64,000 nucleotides of DNA from contig NZ_CP029425.2 of assembly GCF_002278135.3 (NCBI RefSeq), forward strand, positions 8,036,001 through 8,100,000, written 5' to 3'. The position numbers and the translations under genes are program-made. This document shows, in pieces, positions 26,670 to 35,740 of the stretch (the first letter of the stretch is position 1; each line of letters opens with the position of its first letter). The notes beneath the pieces are model-generated. The model saw only the letters and a list, made by a program, of their open reading frames with translations. It made no database searches and had not been told where the DNA came from. The stretch is from Bradyrhizobium ottawaense. GTDB lineage: Bacteria > Pseudomonadota > Alphaproteobacteria > Rhizobiales > Xanthobacteraceae.

Positions 26670-27380
26670 TTACCGGCTCGCGGCTTGCGGATCGTTCTTG
26701 ATCAGATAGCGCAGCAGCAGGACATCGCCGCCGAGCTGGCGCGTACTCTCCAGCGTCATCGCGGTGATCGGCGCGCGCTTGTCGCTGTCCGCCTCCGTTG
26801 AAGAGAACACGAAGGGCGCGCCCTCTGCGCCATCGATCGCGGGGCTGAGAATCAGGTTGAACTCGTCGATCAGACCGGCGCGCAGGAACGCGCCATTGGC
26901 GACGCCGCCGCCCTCCACCAGCAGCCGCTTCACCCCTAACTCGCGGCTGAGAATGTCCAGCACCAGCGCCAGATCGAGCTCGGACTTGCCCGCGAAGATG
27001 TAGGACACGCTCTCGCCCCGGAGCCCTGCGAGATGCGAATCCGGCACGCTCTCGGTCAGCACGACGACGATCGGATCGCCGCCGATGTCCGAGCGGCCCC
27101 AGCCGATTTTGCCCTGCGCATCGAGCACGATTCCATAGGTCTTGGCGTCCCGCCGCGCGAACCAGTTTTCACGCGGCAGCTTCGCGTCGTTCGTCGCAGG
27201 ATAAGGCTGGCCCCTGGCGAACTCCGAGCCGGTGACGCGGCCGATCACCCAGGCATCGCCGCCGAGCTCGTCATGAATCTTCTCGAACCAGTCCGTGCCC
27301 GCCCCCTTCGGGCGCCAGCGGCTGGGATGCGTGCGGCCATCGAGGCTGGAGTGCATCAGACAGATGACATAGGGCTTCAT
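26670..27380 (-). CDS. RibD C-terminal domain / dihydrofolate-reductase-like protein
   Basis: The 236-residue protein has the fold of the reductase half of RibD: MKPYVICLMHSSLDGRTHPSRW at the start, the glycine-rich VKRLLVEGGGVANGAFLRAGLIDEFNLILSP, and an NADPH-like WVIGRVTGSEF loop. No deaminase domain is present. Such stand-alone proteins reduce pterin- or pyrimidine-like substrates with NADPH. It is first in a likely operon with the amine oxidase. The exact reaction is not known. Confidence 0.82.
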   Translation of the reverse strand: MKPYVICLMHSSLDGRTHPSRWRPKGAGTDWFEKIHDELGGDAWVIGRVTGSEFARGQPYPATNDAKLPRENWFARRDAKTYGIVLDAQGKIGWGRSDIGGDPIVVVLTESVPDSHLAGLRGESVSYIFAGKSELDLALVLDILSRELGVKRLLVEGGGVANGAFLRAGLIDEFNLILSPAIDGAEGAPFVFSSTEADSDKRAPITAMTLESTRQLGGDVLLLRYLIKNDPQAASR

Positions 27381-27400
27381 GCAAAGTCTCCGAGCATCAC

Positions 27401-28081
27401 TCAGGCCGAGGCTGCCGGCCCATCGCCCTTCTCATCGCTTCTGGCGCGATCGTTGACGATCACCGCGAGCGGATTGAGCTTTGGTGGCGCGACCAGCTGC
27501 AGCGTGTTGGTGTCGCGATGGTCGAACGGCGCGCCGCGCACGAACAACTCGGTCTGGATCAGATAGGTCCAGCTGCCGTCGTCGTTGAAGGTGATGTCGC
27601 AGCGATAGGAGTCGGTGCGAAACGCCTGTTCCAGAAAGTCGGTCGAGCAGATCCCGTAGGCGGTATCGCCACGCTTTGCGGTGACGGAGATCGTCCTGTC
27701 GTCGGGCCCGGCCTTGCCCGAAGCCAGCAGCACCTGCCCGCGCGGAATCGCCAGCGTCTGCATGATCAACCCGGTCGCGGGCTCCCACAGCCAATAGCCG
27801 ACCTGGTCGTGGAAGGTGATGTCTTCCTCGGGCGTGTTGATGTGGATGTGATAGCGCAGCCCGTACAGCAGCTGCGGCCCGTTGGCCTGCGGATCGATCG
27901 GGTCCATGCGGATGCGCTCGATGAAGGTCCGCCGCTCCGGCCCCTCCGCCTTCGGATTGATGTCGATGCCCTTGTCCGCCTGCCAATGCCCTGCGAGACG
28001 GCGAAGCGGGCCGAGATTGGCAAGGCCGTCGGGCGAGACGTCCTCGGGCTCGGTGAAGATATCGGCGGGAATGGGGAGCAT
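27401..28081 (-). CDS. Nitrobindin/FABP-like beta-barrel protein
   Basis: The 226-residue protein resembles the heme-binding nitrobindin/THAP4-C family of fatty-acid-binding-protein-like barrels. The opening LGPLRRLAGHWQADKGIDIN and LLYGLRYHIHINTPEEDITFHDQVGYWLWEPATGLIMQ match that family layout. GQVLLASGKAGPDDRTISV and the closing strands complete the barrel. The start at 28081 has a GCGAGG site; an in-frame start at 28120 is less likely. The histidines are compatible with heme binding but do not prove it. It lies 20 bp upstream of the RibD-like gene, possibly in the same operon. Confidence 0.75.
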   Translation of the reverse strand: MLPIPADIFTEPEDVSPDGLANLGPLRRLAGHWQADKGIDINPKAEGPERRTFIERIRMDPIDPQANGPQLLYGLRYHIHINTPEEDITFHDQVGYWLWEPATGLIMQTLAIPRGQVLLASGKAGPDDRTISVTAKRGDTAYGICSTDFLEQAFRTDSYRCDITFNDDGSWTYLIQTELFVRGAPFDHRDTNTLQLVAPPKLNPLAVIVNDRARSDEKGDGPAASA

Positions 28082-28255
28082 GGCGGCCTCGCGGGAAAGT
28101 TGCGGAGGCAGCAATAGCATGGCGGCGCGGGCGTGGCGCGTGCTCAGGCCTCACAATCGCGAATGGACACCGGCGTTGCGCGCGGGACGATTGTCGGTCT
28201 TTTCGACAAGACGACGAAGCCGAACCGGTTCGGTTCGGCTCCGCCGCCGGGACGT

Positions 28256-28435
28256 TTAGTGGCGATGATCGCGGACCTCGGGCTGCGTGCGGTGGTCCCT
28301 GACGATGGTCTGATTGCGATGGTCGCGCACGATGGGCGGGTCGCGATGATCGCGGACGATGGTCAGCGCGCTCGCGGGCGTCACCGCGCTTGCCAGGATG
28401 ATCGCTGCGAAGGCCACAAGGATGGTATTGCGCAT
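28256..28435 (-). CDS. Short secreted peptide with four VRDHR repeats
   Basis: The 59-residue gene starts at 28435 with an AGAGGA site seven bases upstream. A signal peptide (MRNTILVAFAAIILASAVTP, cleavage near ASA-L) is followed by a mature peptide of about 36 residues. Four copies of the motif I/E-V-R-D-H-R-x-x-P/T occupy almost all of it, ending VRDHRH. The pattern is tight at the amino-acid level while the codons vary (GTCCGCGAT, GTGCGCGAC, GTCAGGGAC), which suggests selection on the protein. It could bind metal or polyanion through its Asp/His/Arg pattern. No family is recognised. Confidence 0.75.
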   Translation of the reverse strand: MRNTILVAFAAIILASAVTPASALTIVRDHRDPPIVRDHRNQTIVRDHRTQPEVRDHRH

Positions 28436-28579
28436 AAGTCTTGTCCTCTTCCCGGTGGATCATTGCGAGCCACCTGACGCCAAGCTAGATCGACCCGCTG
28501 GAACGATATGTGTCGGCGATCACGCCGCGACGATCGAGACGTCGGCAACCACGCGTCATCCGCAGCACGAAGCGCATGG

Positions 28580-28700
28580 CGGCTTGTCCGTCGAGCCCCC
28601 CTGCGAAGGACAGACGCGCGACGCGATCTTCGCGACGCTCGGCGTGTCCGTCAGCACCGTGAAGAGTCACCTCGCTGACGTTTCCGGTGTCACCGGAGGC
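28580..28700 (+). pseudogene. Remnant of a LuxR-type helix-turn-helix
   Basis: On the plus strand, the segment TRDAIFATLGVSVSTVKSHL followed by ADVSGVTG matches the DNA-binding helices of LuxR/FixJ regulators (A-x-x-L-G-V-S-x-x-T-V-K-S-H-L). No start codon, receiver domain or proper C-terminus surrounds it, and homology stops on both sides within about 20 residues. I read it as a decayed fragment of a regulator gene. Confidence 0.5.
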
Positions 28701-28705
28701 GGCTC

Positions 28706-28954
28706 TCAAGCCGCTTCCGACACCGATTTCGCACGCTCCTCGAGCACGCCGATCGTCGAGACCAGATTGTCGCGCCGCGCTCGGAGGTTCAGTGCAAGCA
28801 GCGGATATGTCGGCTGAAGCACGTCGAACACGCCGGCTTTGGCTTCCTCCTCGAGAATGTCGGTATTCAACAGCCGGACGCGCCACCACAAATCGGCGAT
28901 CAGCGCATCGAGCCGGAGTTCTCCGGCAGTACCAGAACGGGACATTTCTTGCAT
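28706..28954 (-). CDS. Small cytoplasmic protein of unknown function
   Basis: The 82-residue protein is predicted largely alpha-helical: ELRLDALIADLWWRVRLLNT, EEAKAGVFDVLQPTYPLLAL and ARRDNLVSTIGVLEERAKS. There is no signal peptide. A GAGG site lies 6 bases before ATG 28954; a TTG at 28966 is in frame. It is preceded by a 266-bp segment in which I see no gene. It has no recognised domain but reads as a plausible small conserved protein. Confidence 0.6.
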   Translation of the reverse strand: MQEMSRSGTAGELRLDALIADLWWRVRLLNTDILEEEAKAGVFDVLQPTYPLLALNLRARRDNLVSTIGVLEERAKSVSEAA

Positions 28955-29220
28955 CGCTTGCCTCAACCTGAAACGGGCCTCCCTGCCGAGGCCCGGCTTT
29001 GGTCAAGACTGAGCAAATGGAGTGCCAGGATCGGCGGGTGCGATTTGGCTCGGGAATTGGCTCCGCGCGGTGCGGTCCTTCGGCTCTCAGCGGGAGCTGA
29101 ACGTGCCAGGGGACCACCAGGTCTTGCCCCCTTCCAAGCTATTCCTAGGGAGGCTTCACCTGCTCAGCTTTCCTGCTCTTGGGCGGCGGGCGATGATGAC
29201 AAACGCCGGAGGCATTCAGC

Positions 29221-31971
29221 TCACGCCGCCCGCCGTTTCCGTCGCGCCGGGGGAGCCTGCCACGAGAGGCCGGCGAGCGGCACGGGCTTGCTGAAGTGAA
29301 ATCCCTGGCCGAGCGGGATGCCGAGTGACTGGAGCCGTTTAACCTGCTCGAAGGACTCGACCCCCTCGGCGACGATCGAGAGCTTCAACGTCTTCGCGAG
29401 TTGCACGATGGACTTCAGCACGGCGACGGTCTCGCAGCGATCGATCCTGTCGATGAACGATTTGTCGATCTTGACCTTGTCGAAAGGAAAGGCCGTCAAA
29501 TAGGACAAAGACGAGTATCCGACACCGAAATCGTCAAGGGCAATGGAGACGCCGAGCGCCTTGAGGCGCTGCAGCGTCTTGAGGTTCTCCTCGGTGTCGG
29601 CGAGAAATACGCTCTCGGTGATCTCGAGTTCGAGCCGGGTTTGCGGAAGGCCGCTCTGCGCCAACGCAAACGTCACGGTGTCGACGAGATTGGTGCCGGC
29701 AAATTGCAGGGCAGAGAGATTGACGGCGACCTTAACGTCGGCCGGCATGCTCATCGCATCGCGACAGGCCCGGGCAAGCACCTGATTGCCGAGCTCGACG
29801 ATCAAGCCCCCCGCCTCCGCAACCGCAATGAACTCAGCCGGAGGAATGTAGCCCCTGGTGCCGTGATGCCAGCGCGCCAGCGCTTCGACCGATTTTACCC
29901 GGCCGGTGCCGAGCTCGATCACGGGCTGATAAAACACCTCCATCTCCTCGCGCCAGATCGCTTCGCGCAGCTCGATCTCGAGCACGTTGCGCTGATCCGC
30001 TTCCGCCTTGAGCTCCGCTGAATAGAGGTGGAAGCAGCTTCGGCCGGCATTCTTCGACCTGTAGAGCGCAAGATCGGCGTTGCGGAGGATCTCATCGACC
30101 CGCGTGCCGTGCTCGGGCACGAGCGCAAGGCCAATGCTACAGCCGATCACGACGGGATGGCCATCGATGTGATAGGGCTCGGCAATGGCCTGGACCAGCC
30201 GCTCGGCCAGGCTTGCAGCGCCGTCGCGCATCGCGGCCACGATCACGGCAAACTCGTCGCCGCCAATTCGCGCCGCCGTATCGGCATCACGAATCTGCGC
30301 CTTGATCCGGTCGGCAACCTGCTTCAGCAACGCGTCGCCGCATTGATGGCCGAGCGCATCATTGACGGACTTGAACTTGTCGAGATCGAGCAGGAGGACG
30401 GCGAACGCAGGCTCCAGCCGGCGCGAGCTGGCTAGCGCCTCGTCGATGCGCTCCTTGAACAGGTTGCGGTTGGCAAGGCCGGTCAGGCTGTCGTAATGCG
30501 CCAGCCGCTCGATGCGGTCCGCCGACGCCTTGCGCTCGGTGATGTCCTCATGAGTAGCGACCCAGCCGCCACCCTCGCGCCGGCCGTAGGAGATGTAGAC
30601 GACCCGTCCATCGGGAAACTGCACGGTGTTCGAGATCTGCTCCGACCGGGCGAGCCGGTTCTTCAAATCGACGAGATAGGCCTCGACGTCGAGAACGGCG
30701 GTCTGTTTTGCGAATATATCCCGGAAATGCATGCCGATCCGAATGTCTTCCGGCAGGAGGCCATAGAGTTCGAGCCATTGCGGGTTGAATGCGATCAGGC
30801 GGTCACGGCCATCGAACATGCTCAAGCCCTGGGGAAGGTTCCGGAGCGCATCCTCGAACTTGCTGGCAAAATCGCGCCGCTCGCGGTGAGCGCGATCCAG
30901 CGCCTGCTGCCGTCGCCAATGGAATGTCGTCGCGGCGAGGATAATGAACGTAAGCAGCAGCGCGCCGCCGAGATAGACCTTCTGCCTGAAGGCGGAGCGG
31001 GAATAAATCTCCTGCTCCGAAATGCCGACGGTGAAGATGAGCGGAAACGCGCGCGACCTGCGCGCCGTGATCAGCCGGTCGCTGCGGTTCGGCCGGTTCT
31101 CGTTCCAATATTGCACATAGAAGCCGTCACCGAGCTCGCCCTCGACGCGGCTGGGTGTGCGTTGTCCCAGCACGGAGCCCTGGTCCACGCCCCGGGCGGC
31201 GAGCACGACGTAATTCGCATTTCTGAGCACCAGCGTTCCTCCGACGCCGAGCTTTGCCGTGTCGTAGAACCTGCCGACCACGTCGACGCTGATCGAGCCG
31301 ACGATCACCCCGGCCGGATTCCGCGCGAGGTCGAACAACTTTCTTGCCAGCTGGATCGTCCATTTGTTCGAGGCCCGTCCCAGCACCGGCTTGGCAACGT
31401 AGAGGCGATCGTCGGCTTGCGCCATGACATTGATGAAGTGTTCGCGATCGCCAAGATAAAGCGGCGGACCGGAATAGCCCGCGGTCGTGTCGATCATGTA
31501 TCCGTCTGATCCGATCAGTGCGAACTGAACCACGTCGCCGGTCGCAATGCGGGCCGTGTCCGACCATGACTTCAAGCTGAAGCTGAGCGGATCCTGGGCG
31601 TAGAGCGCTCGCACCACCAGCAATGACTGATCGACGCGCTCGAAGATGCGTTCGGTGTTTTCCTCGAACAGTTCGGCGACGCTGTCGCCGTGCGACCGCG
31701 CCTGCTCGCCCGCATCCATCCGCTCCGACGCGGTGATTGCGAAATAGCCGATCCAGACCAGGGGCAGAAAGAACAATGCGATCTGCAGCGGACCATTCCG
31801 CAGGATCGTTCTTCCGGCTTTGCGGACTGCCCCTGCGGGAATCACGACGCGCACCCCCGCTTCGGCCGCCAGGGCAGAACTGCGCTCGCCCGCAGTATTG
31901 GCATCGCCGTGTCTCCGCCTCGACTGCACAGGGACACCCGCGGCCGAAAGCGGCGCGCGGGTGCTGCTCAT
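29221..31971 (-). CDS. Membrane GGDEF-EAL c-di-GMP protein with PAS and Cache-like sensor
   Basis: The 916-residue protein combines a transmembrane helix near residues 60-80, a periplasmic sensor of about 250 residues (Cache-like, with DGYMIDTTAGYSGPPLYLGDREHF), a second helix (YLGGALLLTFIILAATTF), a PAS domain (NLPQGLSMFDGRDRLIAFNP), a GGDEF domain and an EAL domain. The cyclase motif is intact (RIGGDEFAV) with an RxxD inhibitory site (RDAD) five residues before it. The EAL motif (SVEALARWH), NLSALQF and DDFGVGYSSLSYL are also complete. Both synthesis and hydrolysis of c-di-GMP are therefore possible. It stands alone in transcription. Confidence 0.92.
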   Translation of the reverse strand: MSSTRAPLSAAGVPVQSRRRHGDANTAGERSSALAAEAGVRVVIPAGAVRKAGRTILRNGPLQIALFFLPLVWIGYFAITASERMDAGEQARSHGDSVAELFEENTERIFERVDQSLLVVRALYAQDPLSFSLKSWSDTARIATGDVVQFALIGSDGYMIDTTAGYSGPPLYLGDREHFINVMAQADDRLYVAKPVLGRASNKWTIQLARKLFDLARNPAGVIVGSISVDVVGRFYDTAKLGVGGTLVLRNANYVVLAARGVDQGSVLGQRTPSRVEGELGDGFYVQYWNENRPNRSDRLITARRSRAFPLIFTVGISEQEIYSRSAFRQKVYLGGALLLTFIILAATTFHWRRQQALDRAHRERRDFASKFEDALRNLPQGLSMFDGRDRLIAFNPQWLELYGLLPEDIRIGMHFRDIFAKQTAVLDVEAYLVDLKNRLARSEQISNTVQFPDGRVVYISYGRREGGGWVATHEDITERKASADRIERLAHYDSLTGLANRNLFKERIDEALASSRRLEPAFAVLLLDLDKFKSVNDALGHQCGDALLKQVADRIKAQIRDADTAARIGGDEFAVIVAAMRDGAASLAERLVQAIAEPYHIDGHPVVIGCSIGLALVPEHGTRVDEILRNADLALYRSKNAGRSCFHLYSAELKAEADQRNVLEIELREAIWREEMEVFYQPVIELGTGRVKSVEALARWHHGTRGYIPPAEFIAVAEAGGLIVELGNQVLARACRDAMSMPADVKVAVNLSALQFAGTNLVDTVTFALAQSGLPQTRLELEITESVFLADTEENLKTLQRLKALGVSIALDDFGVGYSSLSYLTAFPFDKVKIDKSFIDRIDRCETVAVLKSIVQLAKTLKLSIVAEGVESFEQVKRLQSLGIPLGQGFHFSKPVPLAGLSWQAPPARRKRRAA

Positions 31972-32132
31972 AGCGCAAAGGTAGCTGAAACAGCCTTAAG
32001 TTTGTGTTTGGGCAAAGCTCAATTCTTCAGCTTAAAGCATCCGTATCATCACGGAGGTCGGCTGGCCTTGAGCAATCAGGTACACGGGCATGTCGAAAGC
32101 CGCACATTTTCAGCGGCCTTTGGACCTGCTTT

Positions 32133-32924
32133 TCAGATTGCCCGCGCAAGAACGATCGTGCCGGACAGGATGAGGACCCCGCCTGCCGCATAGCTCAATC
32201 TTCGGCCGAACGGCAGCAGCTTCTCGCCGGCGACATAGAGCGCGATGCCGATGATCCAGGCCAGGTTCATCACGCCGCCGACGAACAGCAATACCATCAG
32301 AAACCAGCAGCAGCCGACGCAGTAGCTGCCGTGGCGAAGTCCCATTCGCAATGCGCCGCGTGTGCCGGGCCGCCAATGTCGGCTGAGAAACAACAGCGGG
32401 CTCTCGCAGTACCGCAGGCACGCCTGTTTGAGAGGCGTGAACTGATAAAGCCCTGCTGCAATCAGAACGCCGCCGCCCAAAATCGCGCTGGTGCTTGCCA
32501 TCGCCATCGACAGCAATCCGAAACGTTCGAACGCTCCTTGCACCAGGACCGCAGCGAGACTGAACCCCGCCCACGTCACGAGATAGCCGGCGAGAAAGAT
32601 CCAGGTATCGATTGCGGCGCGGGAGGCGGTCTCCTGCTTGCGCTTGACGGTCGCATACAAGAGAACGGTGGGCACCGCGCTCGGCGCCATCATCGCGACC
32701 ATCATCACCCACCACATCACGAACAGCAGCACGCCATAGAATGGCGTCCACGGCATCGGCGCCATGTCCGGCATGTCGGTCATCATCTCGGTGTCCATGC
32801 CGGCGCCCGCGGCGAGATAGGCCCAGGCGAGCGCCACCACTGCGGCAGTCCCGATCGCGACGATCAGCCGGTCGCGGTGGAGCAGGTGTTCCAGTATCGA
32901 GCGCCCCTGCATCGACTTGTCCAT
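32133..32924 (-). CDS. DUF2182 integral membrane protein
   Basis: The 263-residue protein has about seven hydrophobic helices. It matches the DUF2182 family of predicted metal-binding membrane proteins: WWVMMVAMMAPSAVPTVLLY, WAGFSLAAVLVQ, YQFTPLKQACLRYCESPLLF and GSYCVGCCWFLM. The cysteines and methionines could bind metal. It is 48 bp downstream of the DUF1326 gene on the same strand; the two families are frequent neighbours, so they probably act together. The function has not been established. Confidence 0.83.
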   Translation of the reverse strand: MDKSMQGRSILEHLLHRDRLIVAIGTAAVVALAWAYLAAGAGMDTEMMTDMPDMAPMPWTPFYGVLLFVMWWVMMVAMMAPSAVPTVLLYATVKRKQETASRAAIDTWIFLAGYLVTWAGFSLAAVLVQGAFERFGLLSMAMASTSAILGGGVLIAAGLYQFTPLKQACLRYCESPLLFLSRHWRPGTRGALRMGLRHGSYCVGCCWFLMVLLFVGGVMNLAWIIGIALYVAGEKLLPFGRRLSYAAGGVLILSGTIVLARAI

Positions 32925-32972
32925 AGCGATGAGGAGCTGACACCGAGGTTTTATGTCGGTGTCAGCGCCGCA

Positions 32973-33605
32973 TCATGCGGCAACCCCCTCGGGCGTCTGC
33001 ACGACATTGGCGAGCGAGCTATGCGTACCCCGGGTCTCGAACGGGATCGCCCCGGTCGAACGGATGTTGGCGGATGCGACCTCGGCCGCCCGATGTTCGA
33101 ACCCCTCGGGCATGACCACCTGGATGCGGTGCGGATCACCGGTGACCGGGTTCTTGATCGGCTCGACATCGGTCTCGAGCACGCCCCTGGCGACGAGTTT
33201 TGCGACGCGTCCTTCCTTGTCGAAGGAAAACTCGAACGGCGCAAACACCGGATCGTGGATCCTGGTAACGATCATGCTGACGATCTGGAAAAGCGTGCCT
33301 TCGGCCGAATGCTTGCCGGAAAAGATATCGAACAACGCCTGACGCTGCTCCGCCGTGGCGCGTTCGTCGATGATGGGCTGGATTGTCCCGTTGCCCTCAT
33401 GAAGCGGCCCAGGGAAGTCGACCGTGATCGCAAAGCAGAGACCATCGAGCCTGGTCCCTTCGAAATGTCCCCTGGCGATCCGCATGGCGACCATTCCCTT
33501 GCAATAGCCTTGGGTCGGCCGTGCGTTGAAATCGCAGGGACAGCCAAACGCGCAGGTGCAGTTCTTCATCCATTCGCCTTCGAGACGCCAGTCCGATGCA
33601 GCCAT
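32973..33605 (-). CDS. DUF1326 domain protein
   Basis: The 210-residue protein is a DUF1326 member, identified by the N-terminal WRLEGEWMKNCTCAFGCPCDFNARPTQGYC pattern with CTC-x4-CPC cysteines and by CKGMVAMRIARGHFEGTRLDG. The four-cysteine cluster suggests metal or redox chemistry. A GGGAG site precedes ATG 33605. It is upstream of the DUF2182 membrane gene, forming a two-gene unit. No enzymatic activity is known for the family. Confidence 0.83.
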   Translation of the reverse strand: MAASDWRLEGEWMKNCTCAFGCPCDFNARPTQGYCKGMVAMRIARGHFEGTRLDGLCFAITVDFPGPLHEGNGTIQPIIDERATAEQRQALFDIFSGKHSAEGTLFQIVSMIVTRIHDPVFAPFEFSFDKEGRVAKLVARGVLETDVEPIKNPVTGDPHRIQVVMPEGFEHRAAEVASANIRSTGAIPFETRGTHSSLANVVQTPEGVAA

Positions 33606-33854
33606 GGCACATCTCCCAATGTGAGCGGGGACGCGGCAGCCATTGACGATTTGTTCAGCGTTCTTGTCGAGGCAACGCGAAAAGGCGCGAGCGGGATCGA
33701 GGTCCGATCAGAAGGCCGGCATCGCAGAAAAAGTATGGTGGCGAGCTGCCGTTTACCGTCCAACGATCATATCAGCGGCCGCCGGCCACGTATAGCGAAC
33801 GAGGGTAGTGCCTCGGGAGCAGCCACATCTCGGGGATGTCCGACGTCAGGGGAA

Positions 33855-33930
33855 TGGTGCCCAGGGGCGGAATCGAACCACCGACACTGCGATTTTCAGT
33901 CGCATGCTCTACCAACTGAGCTACCTGGGC
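33855..33930 (-). tRNA. tRNA-Phe (GAA)
   Basis: The 76-nt gene includes the encoded CCA. The acceptor stem is GCCCAGG / CCTGGGC. The anticodon arm reads TGCGA-CTGAAAA-TCGCA with anticodon GAA. The D-loop (AGCTCAGTTGGTAGAGC) and T-arm (GGTTCGATTCC) are canonical. Confidence 0.96.
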
Positions 33931-34104
33931 GTGCTCCAAGAGAGGGGCCAAAGCCCATCGAGCGGGCGGTTTATAGTGGGCTAGGGGCGGCCTGTCCACC
34001 CGGCTTCGCCAAGAGGCTTCGCCGGGCGCGGCCCGGCTGGGCACAAGCTGCCGCGGTTGGCGCGCGGCGGCGCGCGCGACCTGCTAAATTATTGATATCA
34101 CTTC

Positions 34105-34287
34105 TTATTCCATGTCATCTAAATCGTCGTCGCGGCCGGGGATGACGTAGGAGCCTTTCAGCCAGCGGTTCAGGTCGACGTCGCGACAGCGCGACGAGCA
34201 GAACGGACGGGTGGCCTCGGACTGCGGCTTGCCGCAGATCGGGCAGGTTTTGAGCGGGCTGGCAGGCTTTTTGATGGGGGCGTCCAT
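34105..34287 (-). CDS. yacG: DNA gyrase inhibitor YacG
   Basis: This is a small zinc-binding protein of about 60 residues that binds GyrB and inhibits gyrase in E. coli. The four-cysteine zinc motif is present (CPICGKP and PFCSSRC), followed by [17 protein letters not shown], which is highly conserved in the family. An acidic tail ends the protein. I chose ATG 34287; a GTG at 34305 in the same frame would add six residues. It lies downstream of maf in the same direction. Confidence 0.92.
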   Translation of the reverse strand: MDAPIKKPASPLKTCPICGKPQSEATRPFCSSRCRDVDLNRWLKGSYVIPGRDDDLDDME

Positions 34288-34432
34288 GATGTCGGCGGCT
34301 TGCACGGAGTGAAGGGGTTCAAGAGCCTGTCGGCAAACGGGTTCCTCGTACCGGCGGCGCGTGCGCCCCGTCAGGCCATTCTACCGTGCATGGGGTTGTT
34401 TTCGCGATTTTGTTGAGCCGCGGCTTGCCGGC

Positions 34433-35062
34433 TCACACCGCGGTGGCGTTGAGCCAGCCGAAGCGGATCGGAAAGCCCTCGCCGCCGAGCAGCGTGGTGG
34501 TCTCGTAGAGCGGCAGGCCGACGACGTTGGTGTAGGACCCCACCATCTTCACCACGAAGGAGCCGGCGATGCCCTGCACGGCGTAGCCGCCGGCTTTGCC
34601 GCGCCATTCGCCGGACCCGATATAGGCCTGGATGTCATCTTCCGAGAGGCGCTTGAACCGGACGCGGGTCTCGACCAGCCGCTGGCGGAACGCCTCGCGC
34701 GGCGTCACCAGGGTGATCGCGGTGTAGACGCGGTGGTTGCGGCCCGACAGCAGCCGCAGGCACTGCGCCGCCTCGTCCACCAGATTCGCCTTGGGCAGGA
34801 TGCGGCGGCCGACCGCGACCACGGTGTCGGCGGAGAGGATGAAGGCGCCACGCAGCTCGTCGTCGAGTTGCACCGATTTCAGCGCTGCGTCCGCCTTGGC
34901 CCTTGCGAGGCGATTGGCACAGGCGCGCGGCAGCTCGCCCCGCTTCGGCGTCTCGTCGACGTCGGCCGGCCGGAGCGCGTCCGGCTCGATGCCGGCCTGG
35001 TTGAGCAGCGACAGGCGCCGCGGCGAACCGGAGGCAAGTACGAATTTGGGGCGGCCAAGCAT
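34433..35062 (-). CDS. maf: Maf-like nucleoside triphosphate pyrophosphatase
   Basis: The 209-residue protein cleaves non-canonical or excess nucleoside triphosphates to the monophosphate, and in some bacteria affects septation. It has the N-terminal [17 protein letters not shown], the catalytic SADTVVAVG, the YTAITLV segment, and [20 protein letters not shown]. All are diagnostic of Maf. It lies between the low-Mr phosphatase and yacG genes, as in many Rhizobiales. Confidence 0.93.
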   Translation of the reverse strand: MLGRPKFVLASGSPRRLSLLNQAGIEPDALRPADVDETPKRGELPRACANRLARAKADAALKSVQLDDELRGAFILSADTVVAVGRRILPKANLVDEAAQCLRLLSGRNHRVYTAITLVTPREAFRQRLVETRVRFKRLSEDDIQAYIGSGEWRGKAGGYAVQGIAGSFVVKMVGSYTNVVGLPLYETTTLLGGEGFPIRFGWLNATAV

Positions 35063-35266
35063 CAGGTGATTGGGGGGATGAGCAGGGGGTGAATTGCGCG
35101 CGGAACCTATCGGAAGGGGGCTGATTTCACAACCCGGGAACCCCAGCTTTGGTGATTCGAGGGGATGCCGAGATGCGTGTGCCCCCAGTCTGTGACGCCG
35201 GTGTTACGCCTTCTCCGCCTCTCTCCCCACGAGGGGCGAGGGGAAAGAGGCGTCCGCGGCACGAGA

Positions 35267-35734
35267 TCAACCTGACGCCGCGCCCACCTTGGCAAAACGC
35301 CGGCGGATGCGCATCAACAGCTGGTCGCAGACGTCGCGATAGGCTGCCAGCTTCTGGTCGCGGCTGCCCTCGATGGTGGTCGGATCCTGCGTCGGCCAAT
35401 ATTCGACGTCGGCCGCCAGCGTCCGCGTCAGCTCCAGCGCCTTGTGGTGCGCCTCGGGCGAGAGCGTGATGATGAGGTCGAAATTCAGCCCCTCCCAATC
35501 CTCCAGCTCCTCGAAGGTCTGCGGCTTGTGGGCGGAGATGTCCTGGCCGAGCTCAGCCATCACGGACACCGCGAACGGATCGAGCTCGCCGCGCCTGGCG
35601 CCGGCCGATTTCACGTAGAGGCCCTGCGGAAACATGTGTTGCAACAGGCTCTCGGCCATCGGCGAGCGCACGCTGTTCATCGCGCAGGCGAACAGCACCG
35701 ATTGCGGATCGCGTGCGCGTGAGGGCGCAGCCAT
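35267..35734 (-). CDS. Low-molecular-weight phosphotyrosine-phosphatase-like protein
   Basis: The 155-residue protein has the P-loop C-x5-R-S in FACAMNSVRSPMAESLL, so the catalytic cysteine and arginine are present. The downstream acid motif is WPTQDPTTIEGSRDQK. It belongs to the LMW-PTP/ArsC superfamily. The start is 6 bp after the stop of the UPF0262 gene, so they share a transcript. Whether it acts on phosphotyrosine or arsenate is not shown by sequence; the order with hisD and maf suggests a housekeeping role. Confidence 0.85.
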   Translation of the reverse strand: MAAPSRARDPQSVLFACAMNSVRSPMAESLLQHMFPQGLYVKSAGARRGELDPFAVSVMAELGQDISAHKPQTFEELEDWEGLNFDLIITLSPEAHHKALELTRTLAADVEYWPTQDPTTIEGSRDQKLAAYRDVCDQLLMRIRRRFAKVGAASG

Positions 35735-35740
35735 CCGTGA

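Noticed and set aside
28133..28477. Plus-strand frame over the VRDHR peptide gene
   Set aside because: It is a shadow of the minus-strand peptide; it lacks a ribosome site and the minus strand has a signal peptide and strict repeats.
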